Assembly (NCBI RefSeq): GCF_900177385.1
Contig: NZ_FXBJ01000002.1
Location: 1,554,001-1,618,000 of the forward strand
Source of the DNA: Carnobacterium iners
GTDB lineage: Bacteria; Bacillota; Bacilli; Lactobacillales; Carnobacteriaceae
Direction: 5' to 3'
DNA length: 64,000 bases
A program made the position numbers and the translations under genes. This document shows, piece by piece, positions 34,601-42,725 of the stretch (the stretch's first letter is position 1; each line of letters opens with the position of its first letter). Under the pieces are notes generated by a model that was not told where the DNA came from, ran no database searches, and saw only the letters and a program-made list of their open reading frames with translations.

Positions 34601-35255
34601 GGCACTCATTTATTTTGAAGGTAAAAATTTAGGATGGGTTGATAAAAGAGGATTAAACAGAATTGATTTATTTAAAAATGTTGTTGTTCTTGACCCGGGT
34701 CATGGAGGAACGGATCCTGGGGCACGAGCTGGTGGGATTAATGAAAAAGACTTGAATCTTACTGTTGCAAAAAAAGTGGAATTAAAGTTAGAGCAAGCTG
34801 GTTACGAAGTGGTCATGACTAGATCAACAGATAAATTTCTGGAACTATCTGAAAGAGCTGCTACTGCAAACAGAGCGAATCCAGATATTTTTGTTAGTAT
34901 TCATACGAATTCTTTCAATACATTAGTCTATGGTATAGAAACTTTTTCTTACAATAAAAATGGTGATCCCAATAATATCTTGAAAGCAAATGATCCTTCT
35001 AGATTATTGAATAGTTCGCTATTATCTCAGAATATCCAAAATTCGCTTATTAGTAATACCAACGCATTTAATCGTGGAGCAAAAAAAGCTAATTTTCATG
35101 TTGTAAGAGAAACTTGGATGCCAGCTGTATTAGTTGAGATTGGATTCGTTGATAATACAACCGAGAGAAATAAGTTGGTAACAAATACGTATCAAGAAAA
35201 AATTGCAACAGGTATTGTTGGAGGTATTCAAACTTATTTTAAAAATATTAATTAA
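31611..35255 (+). CDS. Secreted two-domain autolysin: glucosaminidase + GW repeats + amidase
   Basis: 1214 residues. A signal peptide (residues ~1-33, ending near TVSA) precedes a glucosaminidase/GH73-type domain (~55-215) with QAALESDWGTSMLA holding the catalytic Glu. Then come ten GW (SH3-like) modules (~245-1015) in alternating types A (RKTDGINTLPYGLEG) and B (RKTDGINTQPWGTEG). Last is an Amidase_3 domain (~1023-1214) with zinc ligands in LDPGHGG, INEKDLNL and SIHTNSF and catalytic Glu in LVEIGFVDN. It cleaves both glycan strands and the muramoyl-alanine bond; GW modules hold such enzymes on lipoteichoic or teichoic acids. Its setting inside a teichoic acid region fits. The start is TTG, chosen because AAAGGAGG ends 8 bases before it; the nearby ATG is out of frame. 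Confidence 0.92.
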   Translation: MKVSKNFFGKVIILAMVGTLVGPSFLSTTVSAVENNNIETSVSTYNLNATPISKKTAFINATSAYATSVANEYGIYPSVMLAQAALESDWGTSMLAYNPNFNYFGIKGSYNNNFFTKYTREYSEKDGWTIIKANFKKYLSVNSAFIDYADKLTKGPGWDNENGSWDKNFYSGTWRINADTYKDATKSLLNKYATDPNYNTKLDAIIETYNLTRFDKMTSIDLNTINLEASLAGINYDEVISTTDVKDYSMHINSQSEGIYTAPKDTENSKILSTTMEYLNRKVFVKEEKKTKNGSTWAYITLDGKELGWIDIKGLTSFDVTLSEKNINYTAKITRKTDGINTLPYGLEGSKLVVMSSGYYGKDVTITKEMVTTRATWSYIKDLGWIDKKGLDIEKITAVEDTSYYKRIGRKTDGINTQPWGTEGFALNYLSSNFFGKQVKVIKEATTRRSTWAYITLDGKELGWIDIKGLTSSDVTLSEKNIDYTAKITRKTDGINTLPYGLEGSLLVSMSSGYYGKDVTITKEMVTTRATWSYIKDLGWIDKKGLDIEKITAVKDTSYYKRIGRKTDGINTQPWGTEGFALNYLSSNFFGKQVKVIKEATTRRSTWAYITLDGKELGWIDIKGLTSSDVTLSEKNIDYTAKITRKTDGINTLPYGLEGSLLVSMSSGYYGKDVTITKEMVTTRATWSYIKDLGWIDKKGLDIEKITAVKDTSYYKRIGRKTDGINTQPWGTEGFALNYLSSNFFGKQVKVIKEATTRRSTWAYITLDGKELGWIDIKGLTSSDVTLSEKNIDYTAKITRKTDGINTLPYGLEGSLLVSMSSGYYGKDVTITKEMVTTRATWSYIKDLGWIDKKGLDIEKITAVKDTSYYKRIGRKTDGINTQPWGTEGFALNYLSSNFFGKQVKVIKEATTRRSTWAYITLDGKELGWIDIKGLTSSDVTLSEKNINYTAKITRKTDGINTLPYGLEGSLLVSMSSDYYGENITVAKEMVTTRATWALIYFEGKNLGWVDKRGLNRIDLFKNVVVLDPGHGGTDPGARAGGINEKDLNLTVAKKVELKLEQAGYEVVMTRSTDKFLELSERAATANRANPDIFVSIHTNSFNTLVYGIETFSYNKNGDPNNILKANDPSRLLNSSLLSQNIQNSLISNTNAFNRGAKKANFHVVRETWMPAVLVEIGFVDNTTERNKLVTNTYQEKIATGIVGGIQTYFKNIN
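32621..34480 (+). repeat. 465-bp tandem repeat encoding paired GW modules (four periods)
   Basis: The segment starting ACGGACGGCATTAATACATT recurs at exactly 465-bp steps (32621, 33086, 33551, 34016 and, as the start of a partial fifth, 34481 by the GGACGG mark). Each period is 155 codons, one A-type plus one B-type GW module. Middle periods are almost identical at DNA level, including silent sites. The first period differs slightly and the last partial one diverges after about 70 bp. Confidence 0.95.
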
Positions 35256-35331
35256 TTGTTTTGTTTAAAATTTAAATAAAATATGATAGAAACCCTGACA
35301 TATAAAGATTTGATTGTATAATAAAAAGACT

Positions 35332-35386
35332 AAGATTAGTAGTGTAATATCCACCATCGTGGGTATTACACTACTAATCTTTTTAT
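35332..35386 (+). terminator. Strong terminator after the autolysin gene
   Basis: Arms GATTAGTAGTGTAATATCCAC and its complement, ending GTAGTGTAATAC... in reverse, around a CATC loop, followed by TTTTTATAT. Confidence 0.85.
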
Positions 35387-35396
35387 ATATCTTAGA

Positions 35397-35790
35397 ATAT
35401 AAATAGAAAACAAGTGAGTTCTCCTGTAAAATGATAGTCGACGAAAATTTACCACTAGGAGGAATTCACTTGCCTACTTTGATATGTTAAAAGTACTAGA
35501 TGGTTAAGATGTAAAGATTTATTTTAACGACCATTTCGTTAAATATGCTAACATAAAGAAAAACTGACATATACGCCGACGGAGTGTCCAAAATGCCAAG
35601 TATCAAATAAAAACAATTGTTTTATTACGAATACAGTCAAAGTTCATGTTAATATGAAACCGAAGGTTAAAAGAAAATATGATAGAAAAAAATCTGTATC
35701 AAGGACGACTAATACCAGATATGTTGCAGGCTCAATAAAATGAACAGTTGAAGACTATTAATTCTCACTACCATCATTTGACATTATAAC
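35397..35790 (+). pseudogene. Decayed transposase remnant (possibly ISL3-like)
   Basis: Opens with an inverted repeat (CAAGTGAGTTCTCCT and AGGAGGAATTCACTTG, 35413-35475) and then short broken frames. One reads TECPKCQVSNKNNCF, a CxxC zinc-binding start like that of ISL3-type transposases; others carry several stops. No intact frame remains. The family guess rests on the zinc motif and the terminal repeat only. The rest of 35256-35897 is non-coding. Confidence 0.35.
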
Positions 35791-35897
35791 CAAAATAGTA
35801 CTATTAATATTTTGATTATATTATTTGCAATATCTGTTAAAATATACTTTATATCTATATTTTTCTATTTTTAATTGAAGAAGGGAACAATCCTCTA

Positions 35898-36635
35898 ATG
35901 GAAAAAAATCAAAAAGTAACTGTATTAGATATAGATTTTGATAATGTAACACAAGATGATCTGGTAGATCAGTTAAATCAATGTATTCATTCAAAACAGA
36001 AAATATTTGTGGTCACAGCAAATCCAGAAATTGTTATGTATGCAAATCAGAATCCTGACTATATGGATATACTAAGAAAAGCAGACTATATTACCGCAGA
36101 TGGGATTGGTATTGTAAAAGGTGCGCGTATATTAGGAACACCGATAGTGGAAAGAGTTGCCGGATATGATTTGATGCTTGAATTATTAAAAAAGGCAGAT
36201 CAATTTAAATACAGTATGTATTTAGTAGGAGCAAAAGAAGAGGTAATAGTAAAAGCTGTTAAAAAAATTAAGAAAGAGTACCCAAATATTACCTTAAAAG
36301 GCTATCATAATGGGTATTTTAAACTGTCAGATAAGGAAGTTATGGGCAAAGTGTTGCAAGCGCAAACTGATATTGTATTTGTAGGATTAGGTTTTCCAAA
36401 GCAAGAAAAGTGGATTCAAAATTATTTGGACCAAGCACCTAAAGGATTAGTAATGGGAGTGGGCGGATCTTTTGATGCTTTTACTGGGACGGTTAAGAGA
36501 GCTCCTAAATTTATTATTAAATTGAACTTAGAATGGTTTTATCGATTAATTAAACAACCCACACGATTTAAAAGAATGTTAATGATTCCAAAGTTTTTAA
36601 TTGCAATTTATAAAGAAAAAAGAAAGAATATCTAA
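35898..36635 (+). CDS. tagA: N-acetylmannosaminyltransferase TagA (WecG/TagA/CpsF family)
   Basis: A 245-residue GT26-family enzyme. It adds ManNAc to the lipid-linked GlcNAc to form the wall teichoic acid linkage unit. Family blocks are VTANPEIVMYANQN (~residues 39-52), ADGIGIVKGARILG (~68-81, with the catalytic-region Asp), VGLGFPKQEKWI (~158) and GVGGSFDAFTGTVKRAP (~185). A basic C-terminus (RLIKQPTRFKRM) is typical of membrane docking. The UDP-ManNAc it needs would come from the 2-epimerase encoded at 39974. It stands alone after a long non-coding gap. Confidence 0.9.
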   Translation: MEKNQKVTVLDIDFDNVTQDDLVDQLNQCIHSKQKIFVVTANPEIVMYANQNPDYMDILRKADYITADGIGIVKGARILGTPIVERVAGYDLMLELLKKADQFKYSMYLVGAKEEVIVKAVKKIKKEYPNITLKGYHNGYFKLSDKEVMGKVLQAQTDIVFVGLGFPKQEKWIQNYLDQAPKGLVMGVGGSFDAFTGTVKRAPKFIIKLNLEWFYRLIKQPTRFKRMLMIPKFLIAIYKEKRKNI

Positions 36636-36682
36636 TTTAAAAACAATATATATTTTATTAGTATCGTTATTGCAAAAATGAA

Positions 36683-36710
36683 TTGAAAAATTCTGAACTA
36701 CTGGTACAAT
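36683..36710 (+). promoter_or_regulatory. Promoter of the LCP gene
   Basis: TTGAAA at 36683-36688, a 16-bp spacer, and TACAAT at 36705-36710 preceded by TGG, giving an extended -10. The ATG lies 54 bp downstream. Confidence 0.5.
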
Positions 36711-36764
36711 AAAGTGATAGCAATTTGTAAGAAATAAATAAAGAAACAGTAGGAGGAATGATTC

Positions 36765-37733
36765 ATGGCTGAGTCACGCTCAAGAGTGAGAAAGAATTCA
36801 AATAAAAGTCCCCAAAAAAAGAAAAAAGGACTAAAAATTGGATTATTAATACTAGTTGTTTTATTGACTGTTTTTGGGTTGTACATCTGGAAAGTGTACA
36901 GTGATGTTACTGGGACAACTGAAAAGATTTATAAAAATGTTGACGACAAAGAAGAAGTGAGAAATAGTCCTGTTAATATTGACAAGAGTGACTCATTCTC
37001 AGTCTTGATGTTAGGTGTAGATACAGGAGATTTAGGACGAACAGAACAAGGGCGTTCAGATACAATGATGGTGATGACCATTAACCCTAGAACCAATACG
37101 TCTAAGATTGTCAGCATTCCTCGTGACACCTATACAGAAATTGTAGGCAAAGGCACAATGGATAAAATCAACCATGCTTATGCTTTTGGTGGAACAGCGA
37201 TGGCAATGAATACGGTACAAAAATTATTGGATATTCCGATTGATTATTATGTAGAAGTCAATATGCAAGGGGTTCAAGATCTTGTTGATACGGTTGGTGG
37301 TGTTAACGTTACAAGTCCATTAACATTTGATTACGATGGCTATTCATTTATCGAAGGCCAAACAAAGACTCTTGGTGGAGCGGAAGCTTTAGCTTTTTCT
37401 AGAATGCGTTATGAAGATCCTGAAGGGGATTATGGCCGTCAAAAAAGACAACGCCAAGTTCTTGAAGCAATCGTTAAAAAAGCTGCGACTTTCTCTACCA
37501 TTACGAATTACAAAGACGTCTTAGGCACGATGGAAAACAACTTGCAAACTAATTTAGCATTTGAAGATATGGTTGATATTTTTAGCAAATATCGTTCAGC
37601 TACGAGTAATATCGAACAAATCCAACTAGAAGGTACAGGGATTATGTTAGATAATATTTCTTACCAACAGGTTTCTGAAGAAGAATTAAATCGTGTCTCT
37701 ACACTACTAAAAGAACAACTTGAAATAGATTAA
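36765..37733 (+). CDS. LytR-CpsA-Psr (LCP) family cell-wall polymer ligase
   Basis: 322 residues. A basic cytoplasmic tip (residues ~1-24) leads to one membrane helix (~25-45) and an outer LCP domain. Key motifs are VLMLGVDTGDLGRTEQGRSDTMMV (with the conserved Asp and Arg residues that hold the lipid pyrophosphate), SIPRDTYTEI, KINHAYAFGG and FSRMRYEDPEGDYGRQKRQ. LCP enzymes transfer teichoic acid or capsule from undecaprenyl carrier to peptidoglycan. Lying between tagA and the capsule operon, it could serve either polymer. GTAGGAGGA precedes the ATG. Own promoter and terminator. Confidence 0.92.
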   Translation: MAESRSRVRKNSNKSPQKKKKGLKIGLLILVVLLTVFGLYIWKVYSDVTGTTEKIYKNVDDKEEVRNSPVNIDKSDSFSVLMLGVDTGDLGRTEQGRSDTMMVMTINPRTNTSKIVSIPRDTYTEIVGKGTMDKINHAYAFGGTAMAMNTVQKLLDIPIDYYVEVNMQGVQDLVDTVGGVNVTSPLTFDYDGYSFIEGQTKTLGGAEALAFSRMRYEDPEGDYGRQKRQRQVLEAIVKKAATFSTITNYKDVLGTMENNLQTNLAFEDMVDIFSKYRSATSNIEQIQLEGTGIMLDNISYQQVSEEELNRVSTLLKEQLEID

Positions 37734-37741
37734 AAATGAAG

Positions 37742-37776
37742 AAGAGGCAACTTTTTTATGAAGGGTTGTCTTTTTT
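37742..37776 (+). terminator. Terminator after the LCP gene
   Basis: Arms AAGAGGCAAC and GTTGTCTTTT pair with two G-T pairs and run into T-rich sequence. Confidence 0.6.
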
Positions 37777-37904
37777 GCATATACCTTAATTTGAATGAAA
37801 GATTTGAATTAAAATAGCTGTTTAAGATTGTTATTTAGCTAGTTGTATATTATGATTGTAAAGGAAACAAGTTACTAGTAAATACAAATCAGAGGAGCGT
37901 TTAA

Positions 37905-38915
37905 ATGGCTATACTCGTTACAGGTGGTGCCGGATACATCGGAAGCCACACAACCGTAGAATTATTAAATGCAGGCTATGAAGTCGTGATAGTAGACGAC
38001 TATTCAAATAGTAAACCAGAAGTATTAAATCGTATCAAAGAAATTACTGGAAAAGCCTTTAGTTTCCATGAAGTGAACATCCTAGACAAGCCAGCACTTG
38101 AAAAAGTCTTCCAAGCTTATGACCTGGAAGCTGTGATTCATTTTGCGGGTTATAAAGCGGTGGGCGAATCAGTTGCGAAGCCGTTAAAATATTACCATAA
38201 CAACTTGACTGGGACGTTTGTCTTAGCTGAATTGATGGCACAGTATAACGTTAAGAAGATCGTCTTTAGTTCTTCTGCGACGGTTTATGGGATGAATAAT
38301 ACATCGCCACTAACAGAAGACTTGCCATTAAGTACCACAAATCCTTATGGGACGACGAAAATGATGATTGAACAAATTTTACAAGACGTTTATAAAGCCG
38401 ATAATACGTGGAGTATCGCTTTATTGCGTTACTTCAACCCAATTGGTGCACATGAGAGTGGCCGGATTGGTGAAGATCCAAATGGGATTCCCAATAACCT
38501 AATGCCTTTTATCACACAAGTTGCCGTTGGGAAACGTGAAAAGTTAAGCATCTTTGGCGACGATTATGACACACCAGATGGTACAGGCGTACGGGATTAC
38601 ATTCATGTTGTCGACTTAGCTAAAGGCCACTTAAAAGCTGTTGAAAAAGTTCTAGAGACAGAAGAAATCCAAGCCTATAACTTAGGTACAGGTATGGGCT
38701 ATAGTGTTTTAGATGTTGTCAACAATTTTGAAGAAGCAACCGGTCAAAAAGTTCCTTATATAATCATGGAGAGACGTCCAGGAGATATTGGAACGTGCTA
38801 TTCAGACGCGACAAAAGCAGCTAAAGAATTGCATTGGACAGCAACGCATGATTTAAAAGAAATGTGTCGCGATTCATGGAAATGGCAATCAGAAAATCCA
38901 AAAGGCTACGAATAA
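37905..38915 (+). CDS. galE: UDP-glucose 4-epimerase
   Basis: A 336-residue extended short-chain dehydrogenase interconverting UDP-glucose and UDP-galactose (and possibly the N-acetyl forms). NAD site GGAGYIGSHT (residues ~7-16), active-site Ser in FSSSATVYG (~122), catalytic Tyr and Lys in YGTTK (~149-153), and RYFNPIGAHESGRIGEDP. These are the standard GalE features over the standard length. It supplies galactosyl donors for the capsule and teichoic acid genes on either side. GAGGAG is 8 bases before the ATG; its own terminator follows. Confidence 0.95.
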   Translation: MAILVTGGAGYIGSHTTVELLNAGYEVVIVDDYSNSKPEVLNRIKEITGKAFSFHEVNILDKPALEKVFQAYDLEAVIHFAGYKAVGESVAKPLKYYHNNLTGTFVLAELMAQYNVKKIVFSSSATVYGMNNTSPLTEDLPLSTTNPYGTTKMMIEQILQDVYKADNTWSIALLRYFNPIGAHESGRIGEDPNGIPNNLMPFITQVAVGKREKLSIFGDDYDTPDGTGVRDYIHVVDLAKGHLKAVEKVLETEEIQAYNLGTGMGYSVLDVVNNFEEATGQKVPYIIMERRPGDIGTCYSDATKAAKELHWTATHDLKEMCRDSWKWQSENPKGYE

Positions 38916-38934
38916 ATAAGCAACTATTAAAATA

Positions 38935-38974
38935 GAAAAAAGGCGTTGGCAACTTGTCAACTGCTTTTTTTACA
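38935..38974 (+). terminator. Terminator after galE
   Basis: Arms AAAAAAGGCGTTG and CAACTGCTTTTTT, then more T. It overlaps the upstream open stretch of the galU frame, which further argues for the galU start at 39000. Confidence 0.75.
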
Positions 38975-38999
38975 TAAGATAATCATTGGAGGAGCTTAC

Positions 39000-39884
39000 A
39001 TGCAAAAAGTTAGAAAAGCTGTTATTCCAGCAGCCGGATTAGGAACACGTTTTTTACCTGCAACAAAAGCAATGGCTAAAGAAATGCTGCCGATTGTGGA
39101 TAAACCAACGATTCAATTTATCGTAGAAGAAGCGATTGAATCAGGGATCGAAGAAATACTGGTTGTGACAGGGAGAGCTAAGCGCTCGATTGAAGATCAT
39201 TTTGATTCAAACTTTGAATTAGAACAAAATCTTATAAGTAAAGAAAAATGGGACTTATTAAAGCTAATAGAGAGTACCACTAAAATTAAATTGCATTTTA
39301 TTCGTCAGTCTTATCCTAAAGGGTTAGGCGACGCGGTCTTACATGCAAAAAGTTTTGTAGGGAACGAACCGTTTATTGTTTTGCTAGGTGATGATATGAT
39401 GAAAGACGACGTACCCTTAACAAAGCAATTGATGAACCGCTACGAAGAAACTGGCTCGTCAGTACTAGCAACAATGCGTGTACCTTATGAAGAAACATCA
39501 AAGTATGGCATTGTTGACCCAGCTAAAAAGCTAGCAGAAGGATTGTATGAGGTTAAGCAGTTTGTTGAAAAGCCGAATGTGGAAGATGCGCCAAGTGATT
39601 TGGCTATTATTGGACGTTATTTATTAACTCCTGAAATTTTTGAGCTGTTAGAAAAACAAGAACCAGGTGCGGGTAATGAAGTCCAATTAACTGATGCGAT
39701 AGAAGCTTTGAATAAAACACAAAAAGTGTTGGCTCATGAATACAAAGGCATTCGCTATGATGTTGGAGATAAATTCGGTTATATGACAACAAGTATAGAA
39801 TATGGCTTAGAACACCCTGAAGTAAAAGATAACCTAAAACAATACTTGATTCAACTAAGCAAAGAATTACGAGAAACAAAATAA
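39000..39884 (+). CDS. galU: UTP-glucose-1-phosphate uridylyltransferase
   Basis: A 294-residue nucleotidyltransferase making UDP-glucose. Nucleotide-binding start [19 protein letters not shown] (residues ~6-24), [10 protein letters not shown] (~26-35), [15 protein letters not shown] (~105), LLGDDM (~130) and VEKP (~170). The frame runs on from 38946, but that part lies in the galE terminator; TTGGAGGAG is 7 bases before the ATG at 39000, which gives the usual length. UDP-glucose feeds GalE, glucosylation of teichoic acid and capsule synthesis. Flanked by terminators on both sides. Confidence 0.95.
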   Translation: MQKVRKAVIPAAGLGTRFLPATKAMAKEMLPIVDKPTIQFIVEEAIESGIEEILVVTGRAKRSIEDHFDSNFELEQNLISKEKWDLLKLIESTTKIKLHFIRQSYPKGLGDAVLHAKSFVGNEPFIVLLGDDMMKDDVPLTKQLMNRYEETGSSVLATMRVPYEETSKYGIVDPAKKLAEGLYEVKQFVEKPNVEDAPSDLAIIGRYLLTPEIFELLEKQEPGAGNEVQLTDAIEALNKTQKVLAHEYKGIRYDVGDKFGYMTTSIEYGLEHPEVKDNLKQYLIQLSKELRETK

Positions 39885-39889
39885 AAAAT

Positions 39890-39929
39890 AAAGCATAACC
39901 AACGTTTAATGGGTTATGCTTTGCTTTTT
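39890..39929 (+). terminator. Terminator after galU
   Basis: Arms AAAGCATAACC and GGTTATGCTTT, then GCTTTTTA. Confidence 0.8.
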
Positions 39930-39973
39930 AAGGTATCTAGCTGAAGAAATTTCTAGAGAAAGGACGTATTCAG

Positions 39974-41122
39974 ATGAAAAAAATAAAAGTCATGACGGTT
40001 TTTGGAACCCGACCGGAAGCAATTAAAATGGCACCAGTCGTTTTAGAATTGAAGCGGCGTTCAGACCAATTTGAATCAGTTGTTGTAGTAACCGCTCAAC
40101 ACCGACAAATGCTTGATCAAGTGTTAGCTATTTTTGCTATTCAACCAGATTACGATTTAGATGTGATGAAGGAGCGACAAACATTGGCTCAAATTACAGC
40201 GAATGTCTTAATAGGGATGGAAGACGTGATGAAAAAAGAACGGCCCGATATAGTTTTAGTCCATGGGGATACAACGACCACTTTTGCAGCAGGATTATCC
40301 GCTTTTTACAATCAAATAAAAGTTGGTCATGTAGAAGCAGGACTTAGGACATGGAATAAGCAATCGCCTTTTCCAGAAGAAATGAATCGCCAAGTGACCG
40401 ATGTTTTATCTGATCTTTATTTTGCTCCGACTAAAGAAAGTGCCGCGAATCTTTTAAAAGAGAATCATCCCAAAGAGCATGTCTATATCACAGGGAATAC
40501 AGCGATTGATGCGTTAAAAGAAACGATTCAAACAAACTACCGTCATGAAGTTTTAGATAAATTGACGGATGGGAATCGTTTAATTTTGATGACGATGCAC
40601 CGTAGAGAAAATCAAGGAAAACCGATGGAACGGGTCTTTAAGGCTGTTCGAAAAGTTGTTGATGCTTACCCCGATATCGAAGTGGTTTATCCCGTTCATT
40701 TAAATCCTGTCGTGCAAGAATTAGCAGCTAAAGAATTAGGCAATCATCCGCGCATTCATCTGATTAACCCCTTAGATGTGATTGACTTTCATAACATTGC
40801 GGCTAAAAGTTACTTTATTATGAGTGATTCAGGTGGAGTCCAAGAAGAAGCACCATCATTAGGTGTGCCGGTATTGGTATTGAGAGAGACCACTGAACGT
40901 CCAGAAGGCGTTGCTGCTGGGACCTTGAAACTAGTCGGAACAAAAACGGAAGATGTCTTAGATGCCATGAAACAAGTGTTAGACGATTCTGAGACACATA
41001 AAAAAATGGCAGCAGCAAAAAATCCTTATGGCGATGGAATAGCCGCTGAGCGTATTTTAGATGTTTTAGCATATGAATTAGGCCAAAATAGTGAAAGGCC
41101 AGAAAATTTTAAGAACAAATAA
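39974..41122 (+). CDS. mnaA: UDP-N-acetylglucosamine 2-epimerase (non-hydrolysing)
   Basis: A 382-residue GT-B-fold enzyme giving UDP-ManNAc. Typical blocks are TVFGTRPEAIKMAPV (residues ~8-22), VHGDTTTTFAAGL (~93), HVEAGLRTWNKQSPFPEEMNRQ in two parts near 117 and 130, TMHRRENQG (~208) and SDSGGVQEEAPSLGVPVLVLRETTERPEG in parts near 287-315. All are standard for WecB/MnaA. It provides ManNAc for the TagA-made linkage unit and may also serve the capsule. AGAAAGGACG precedes the ATG. A second 2-epimerase (CapG type) would be expected past the window's right edge if FucNAc is made. Confidence 0.95.
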   Translation: MKKIKVMTVFGTRPEAIKMAPVVLELKRRSDQFESVVVVTAQHRQMLDQVLAIFAIQPDYDLDVMKERQTLAQITANVLIGMEDVMKKERPDIVLVHGDTTTTFAAGLSAFYNQIKVGHVEAGLRTWNKQSPFPEEMNRQVTDVLSDLYFAPTKESAANLLKENHPKEHVYITGNTAIDALKETIQTNYRHEVLDKLTDGNRLILMTMHRRENQGKPMERVFKAVRKVVDAYPDIEVVYPVHLNPVVQELAAKELGNHPRIHLINPLDVIDFHNIAAKSYFIMSDSGGVQEEAPSLGVPVLVLRETTERPEGVAAGTLKLVGTKTEDVLDAMKQVLDDSETHKKMAAAKNPYGDGIAAERILDVLAYELGQNSERPENFKNK

Positions 41123-41130
41123 AGAAGGAT

Positions 41131-41168
41131 CAGAACAGACTAAAAAGGAAATTTTTAGCCTGTTCTAG
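41131..41168 (+). other. Hairpin downstream of mnaA without a clear T-tail
   Basis: Arms AGAACAGACTAAAAA and TTTTTAGCCTGTTCT (one mismatch) lie just past the mnaA stop and ahead of the capsule promoter. There is no T-run after the stem on either side beyond the T in the arm, so termination is possible but not certain. Confidence 0.45.
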
Positions 41169-41193
41169 AATTAAATAACAAAAAAACTAAGTA

Positions 41194-41206
41194 TTATGTT
41201 ATAATT
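41194..41206 (+). promoter_or_regulatory. Extended -10 promoter of the capsule operon
   Basis: TTATGTTATAATT, identical to 21480-21492 upstream of tagH, with TGTTATAAT as the extended -10. It lies 60 bp before the CpsC-type gene. No clear -35. Confidence 0.5.
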
Positions 41207-41266
41207 AAGGAGTCCTAATTTTAAAAGAATAGAGTAAGAATTAAAAAGATTTTGTAGGAGGAAATA

Positions 41267-42004
41267 ATGGAAGAAGAAATTAGCTTAGCGGAATTGTTCG
41301 CTACTTTAAAGAAAAGAAAAATCATGATTGCAAGTGTCGGATTAGTGATGCTATTAGTAGCAGCCATCTTCACTTTCTTTATTGCAACGCCACAATATAG
41401 TTCAACAGCTCAAATATTAGTCAATCGCAAAACAGAATCTACTGAAGGGATTCAGTTAACGGATATCAACACAAACGTACAGATGATTAATACATATAAA
41501 GATATTATCAAAGGGCCAGTTATTTTAGATCCTGTCAGTAAAAAGTTGGCATCTGATTTAACCCCTGCTCAACTATCAGAAAAGATTGAAATTTTAACTC
41601 AAGATAACTCACAAGTCTTCTCTTTAAAGGTGACTGATGTTAATCCTGTTACGGCAGCTGAAATAGCGAATGAAGTAACGACGACTTTCCAAAATGAAAT
41701 TGGCAGTATTATGAACGTTGAAAATGTCACGATTATTTCTGAAGCTATCCCAAATGAAAATCAAATTTCGCCTAACAATCCTCTAAACTTAGTCATTGGT
41801 TTATTGGTTGGCCTAATGCTTGGTGTTGGGGTGGCCTTTTTACTAGAGTTTATGGATAAATCAATTCGTGATGAGCGTTTTATCACAGAAGAAGTCGGTT
41901 GGCCAATTCTAGGTAGCGTTTCTGAAATGACACGTGATGAATTAGCAACTAAACTGGAGACGTTTAAACAAAAAAATAGGAAAAGAACTCAGAGTAGAGT
42001 CTAA
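41267..42004 (+). CDS. Capsule chain-length regulator / kinase activator (CpsC/CapA, Wzz type)
   Basis: 245 residues. Two membrane helices (~residues 19-40 and ~172-195) flank an outer domain with PQYSSTAQILVNRKTES near the first helix; PxxP-like EAIPNENQISPNNPLN precedes the second. This is the polysaccharide co-polymerase layout. In Gram-positives it activates the separate tyrosine kinase encoded next (42016) and so governs chain length and attachment. GTAGGAGGA precedes the ATG. First gene of the capsule operon, followed at 11 bp by the kinase. Confidence 0.9.
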   Translation: MEEEISLAELFATLKKRKIMIASVGLVMLLVAAIFTFFIATPQYSSTAQILVNRKTESTEGIQLTDINTNVQMINTYKDIIKGPVILDPVSKKLASDLTPAQLSEKIEILTQDNSQVFSLKVTDVNPVTAAEIANEVTTTFQNEIGSIMNVENVTIISEAIPNENQISPNNPLNLVIGLLVGLMLGVGVAFLLEFMDKSIRDERFITEEVGWPILGSVSEMTRDELATKLETFKQKNRKRTQSRV

Positions 42005-42015
42005 GAGGTGAAAAG

Positions 42016-42714
42016 ATGTTTAAAAAAACAACAAAAAAAACAACTGTCGAACGTCCTAGTTTAATTACCCTAACTCGACCGAGTTCGGTTATAGCAGAAC
42101 AATTTAGAACAATTCGGACAAACATTCAATTTTCAATGGTTGATAATGAGTTGAGAACACTAGTGGTAACGTCAGCTGCTCCAGGAGCAGGGAAATCAAC
42201 GGTTTCTGCTAACTTAGCCGTTACGATGGCGATGCAAGGCAAGCGTGTTTTATTAGTAGATGCAGACATGCGTAAACCCACCGTTCATAAAACATTTGAA
42301 TTGCCTAACCAAAATGGTTTAACGACGTTACTAACAGAAAAAAATATTGAAATTAAAGAGATCGCTCACCGTATGCCAACCGAAGGGTTATACGTGATTA
42401 CAAGTGGTGCTATTCCACCGAATCCTTCAGAACTCTTAGCTTCCAATCGAATGACGGCACTTATTAAAGAACTAGAAGAAGTTTTTGATTTAATAATTTT
42501 TGATACACCTCCAGTTATTGCCGTGACGGATGCACAAGTTATGGCAGCTAGAGTAGATGGAACACTTTTTGTTATTGATAAAGGTGTTGCAAATAAAGAA
42601 ATGGTAAAAAAATCAAAAGAATTATTGGATATTGTGAAAGCTAATGTAATTGGTGTAATCTTTAATCGTGTAGAATTGTCATCCGATAATTACTATCATT
42701 ATTACGGAGAATAG
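42016..42714 (+). CDS. Capsule tyrosine-protein kinase (CpsD/CapB, BY-kinase)
   Basis: A 232-residue bacterial tyrosine kinase. Walker A APGAGKST (~residues 56-63), Walker A' VLLVDADMRKP (~82-92) and Walker B LIIFDTPP (~160) define the BY-kinase family. The C-terminal tip has a Tyr cluster (NYYHYYGE) that is autophosphorylated in known members. It works with the CpsC-type protein just upstream and is reset by the PHP phosphatase just downstream. The three genes sit within 11 bp of one another. Confidence 0.93.
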   Translation: MFKKTTKKTTVERPSLITLTRPSSVIAEQFRTIRTNIQFSMVDNELRTLVVTSAAPGAGKSTVSANLAVTMAMQGKRVLLVDADMRKPTVHKTFELPNQNGLTTLLTEKNIEIKEIAHRMPTEGLYVITSGAIPPNPSELLASNRMTALIKELEEVFDLIIFDTPPVIAVTDAQVMAARVDGTLFVIDKGVANKEMVKKSKELLDIVKANVIGVIFNRVELSSDNYYHYYGE

Positions 42715-42725
42715 GAGAGAGTCAA

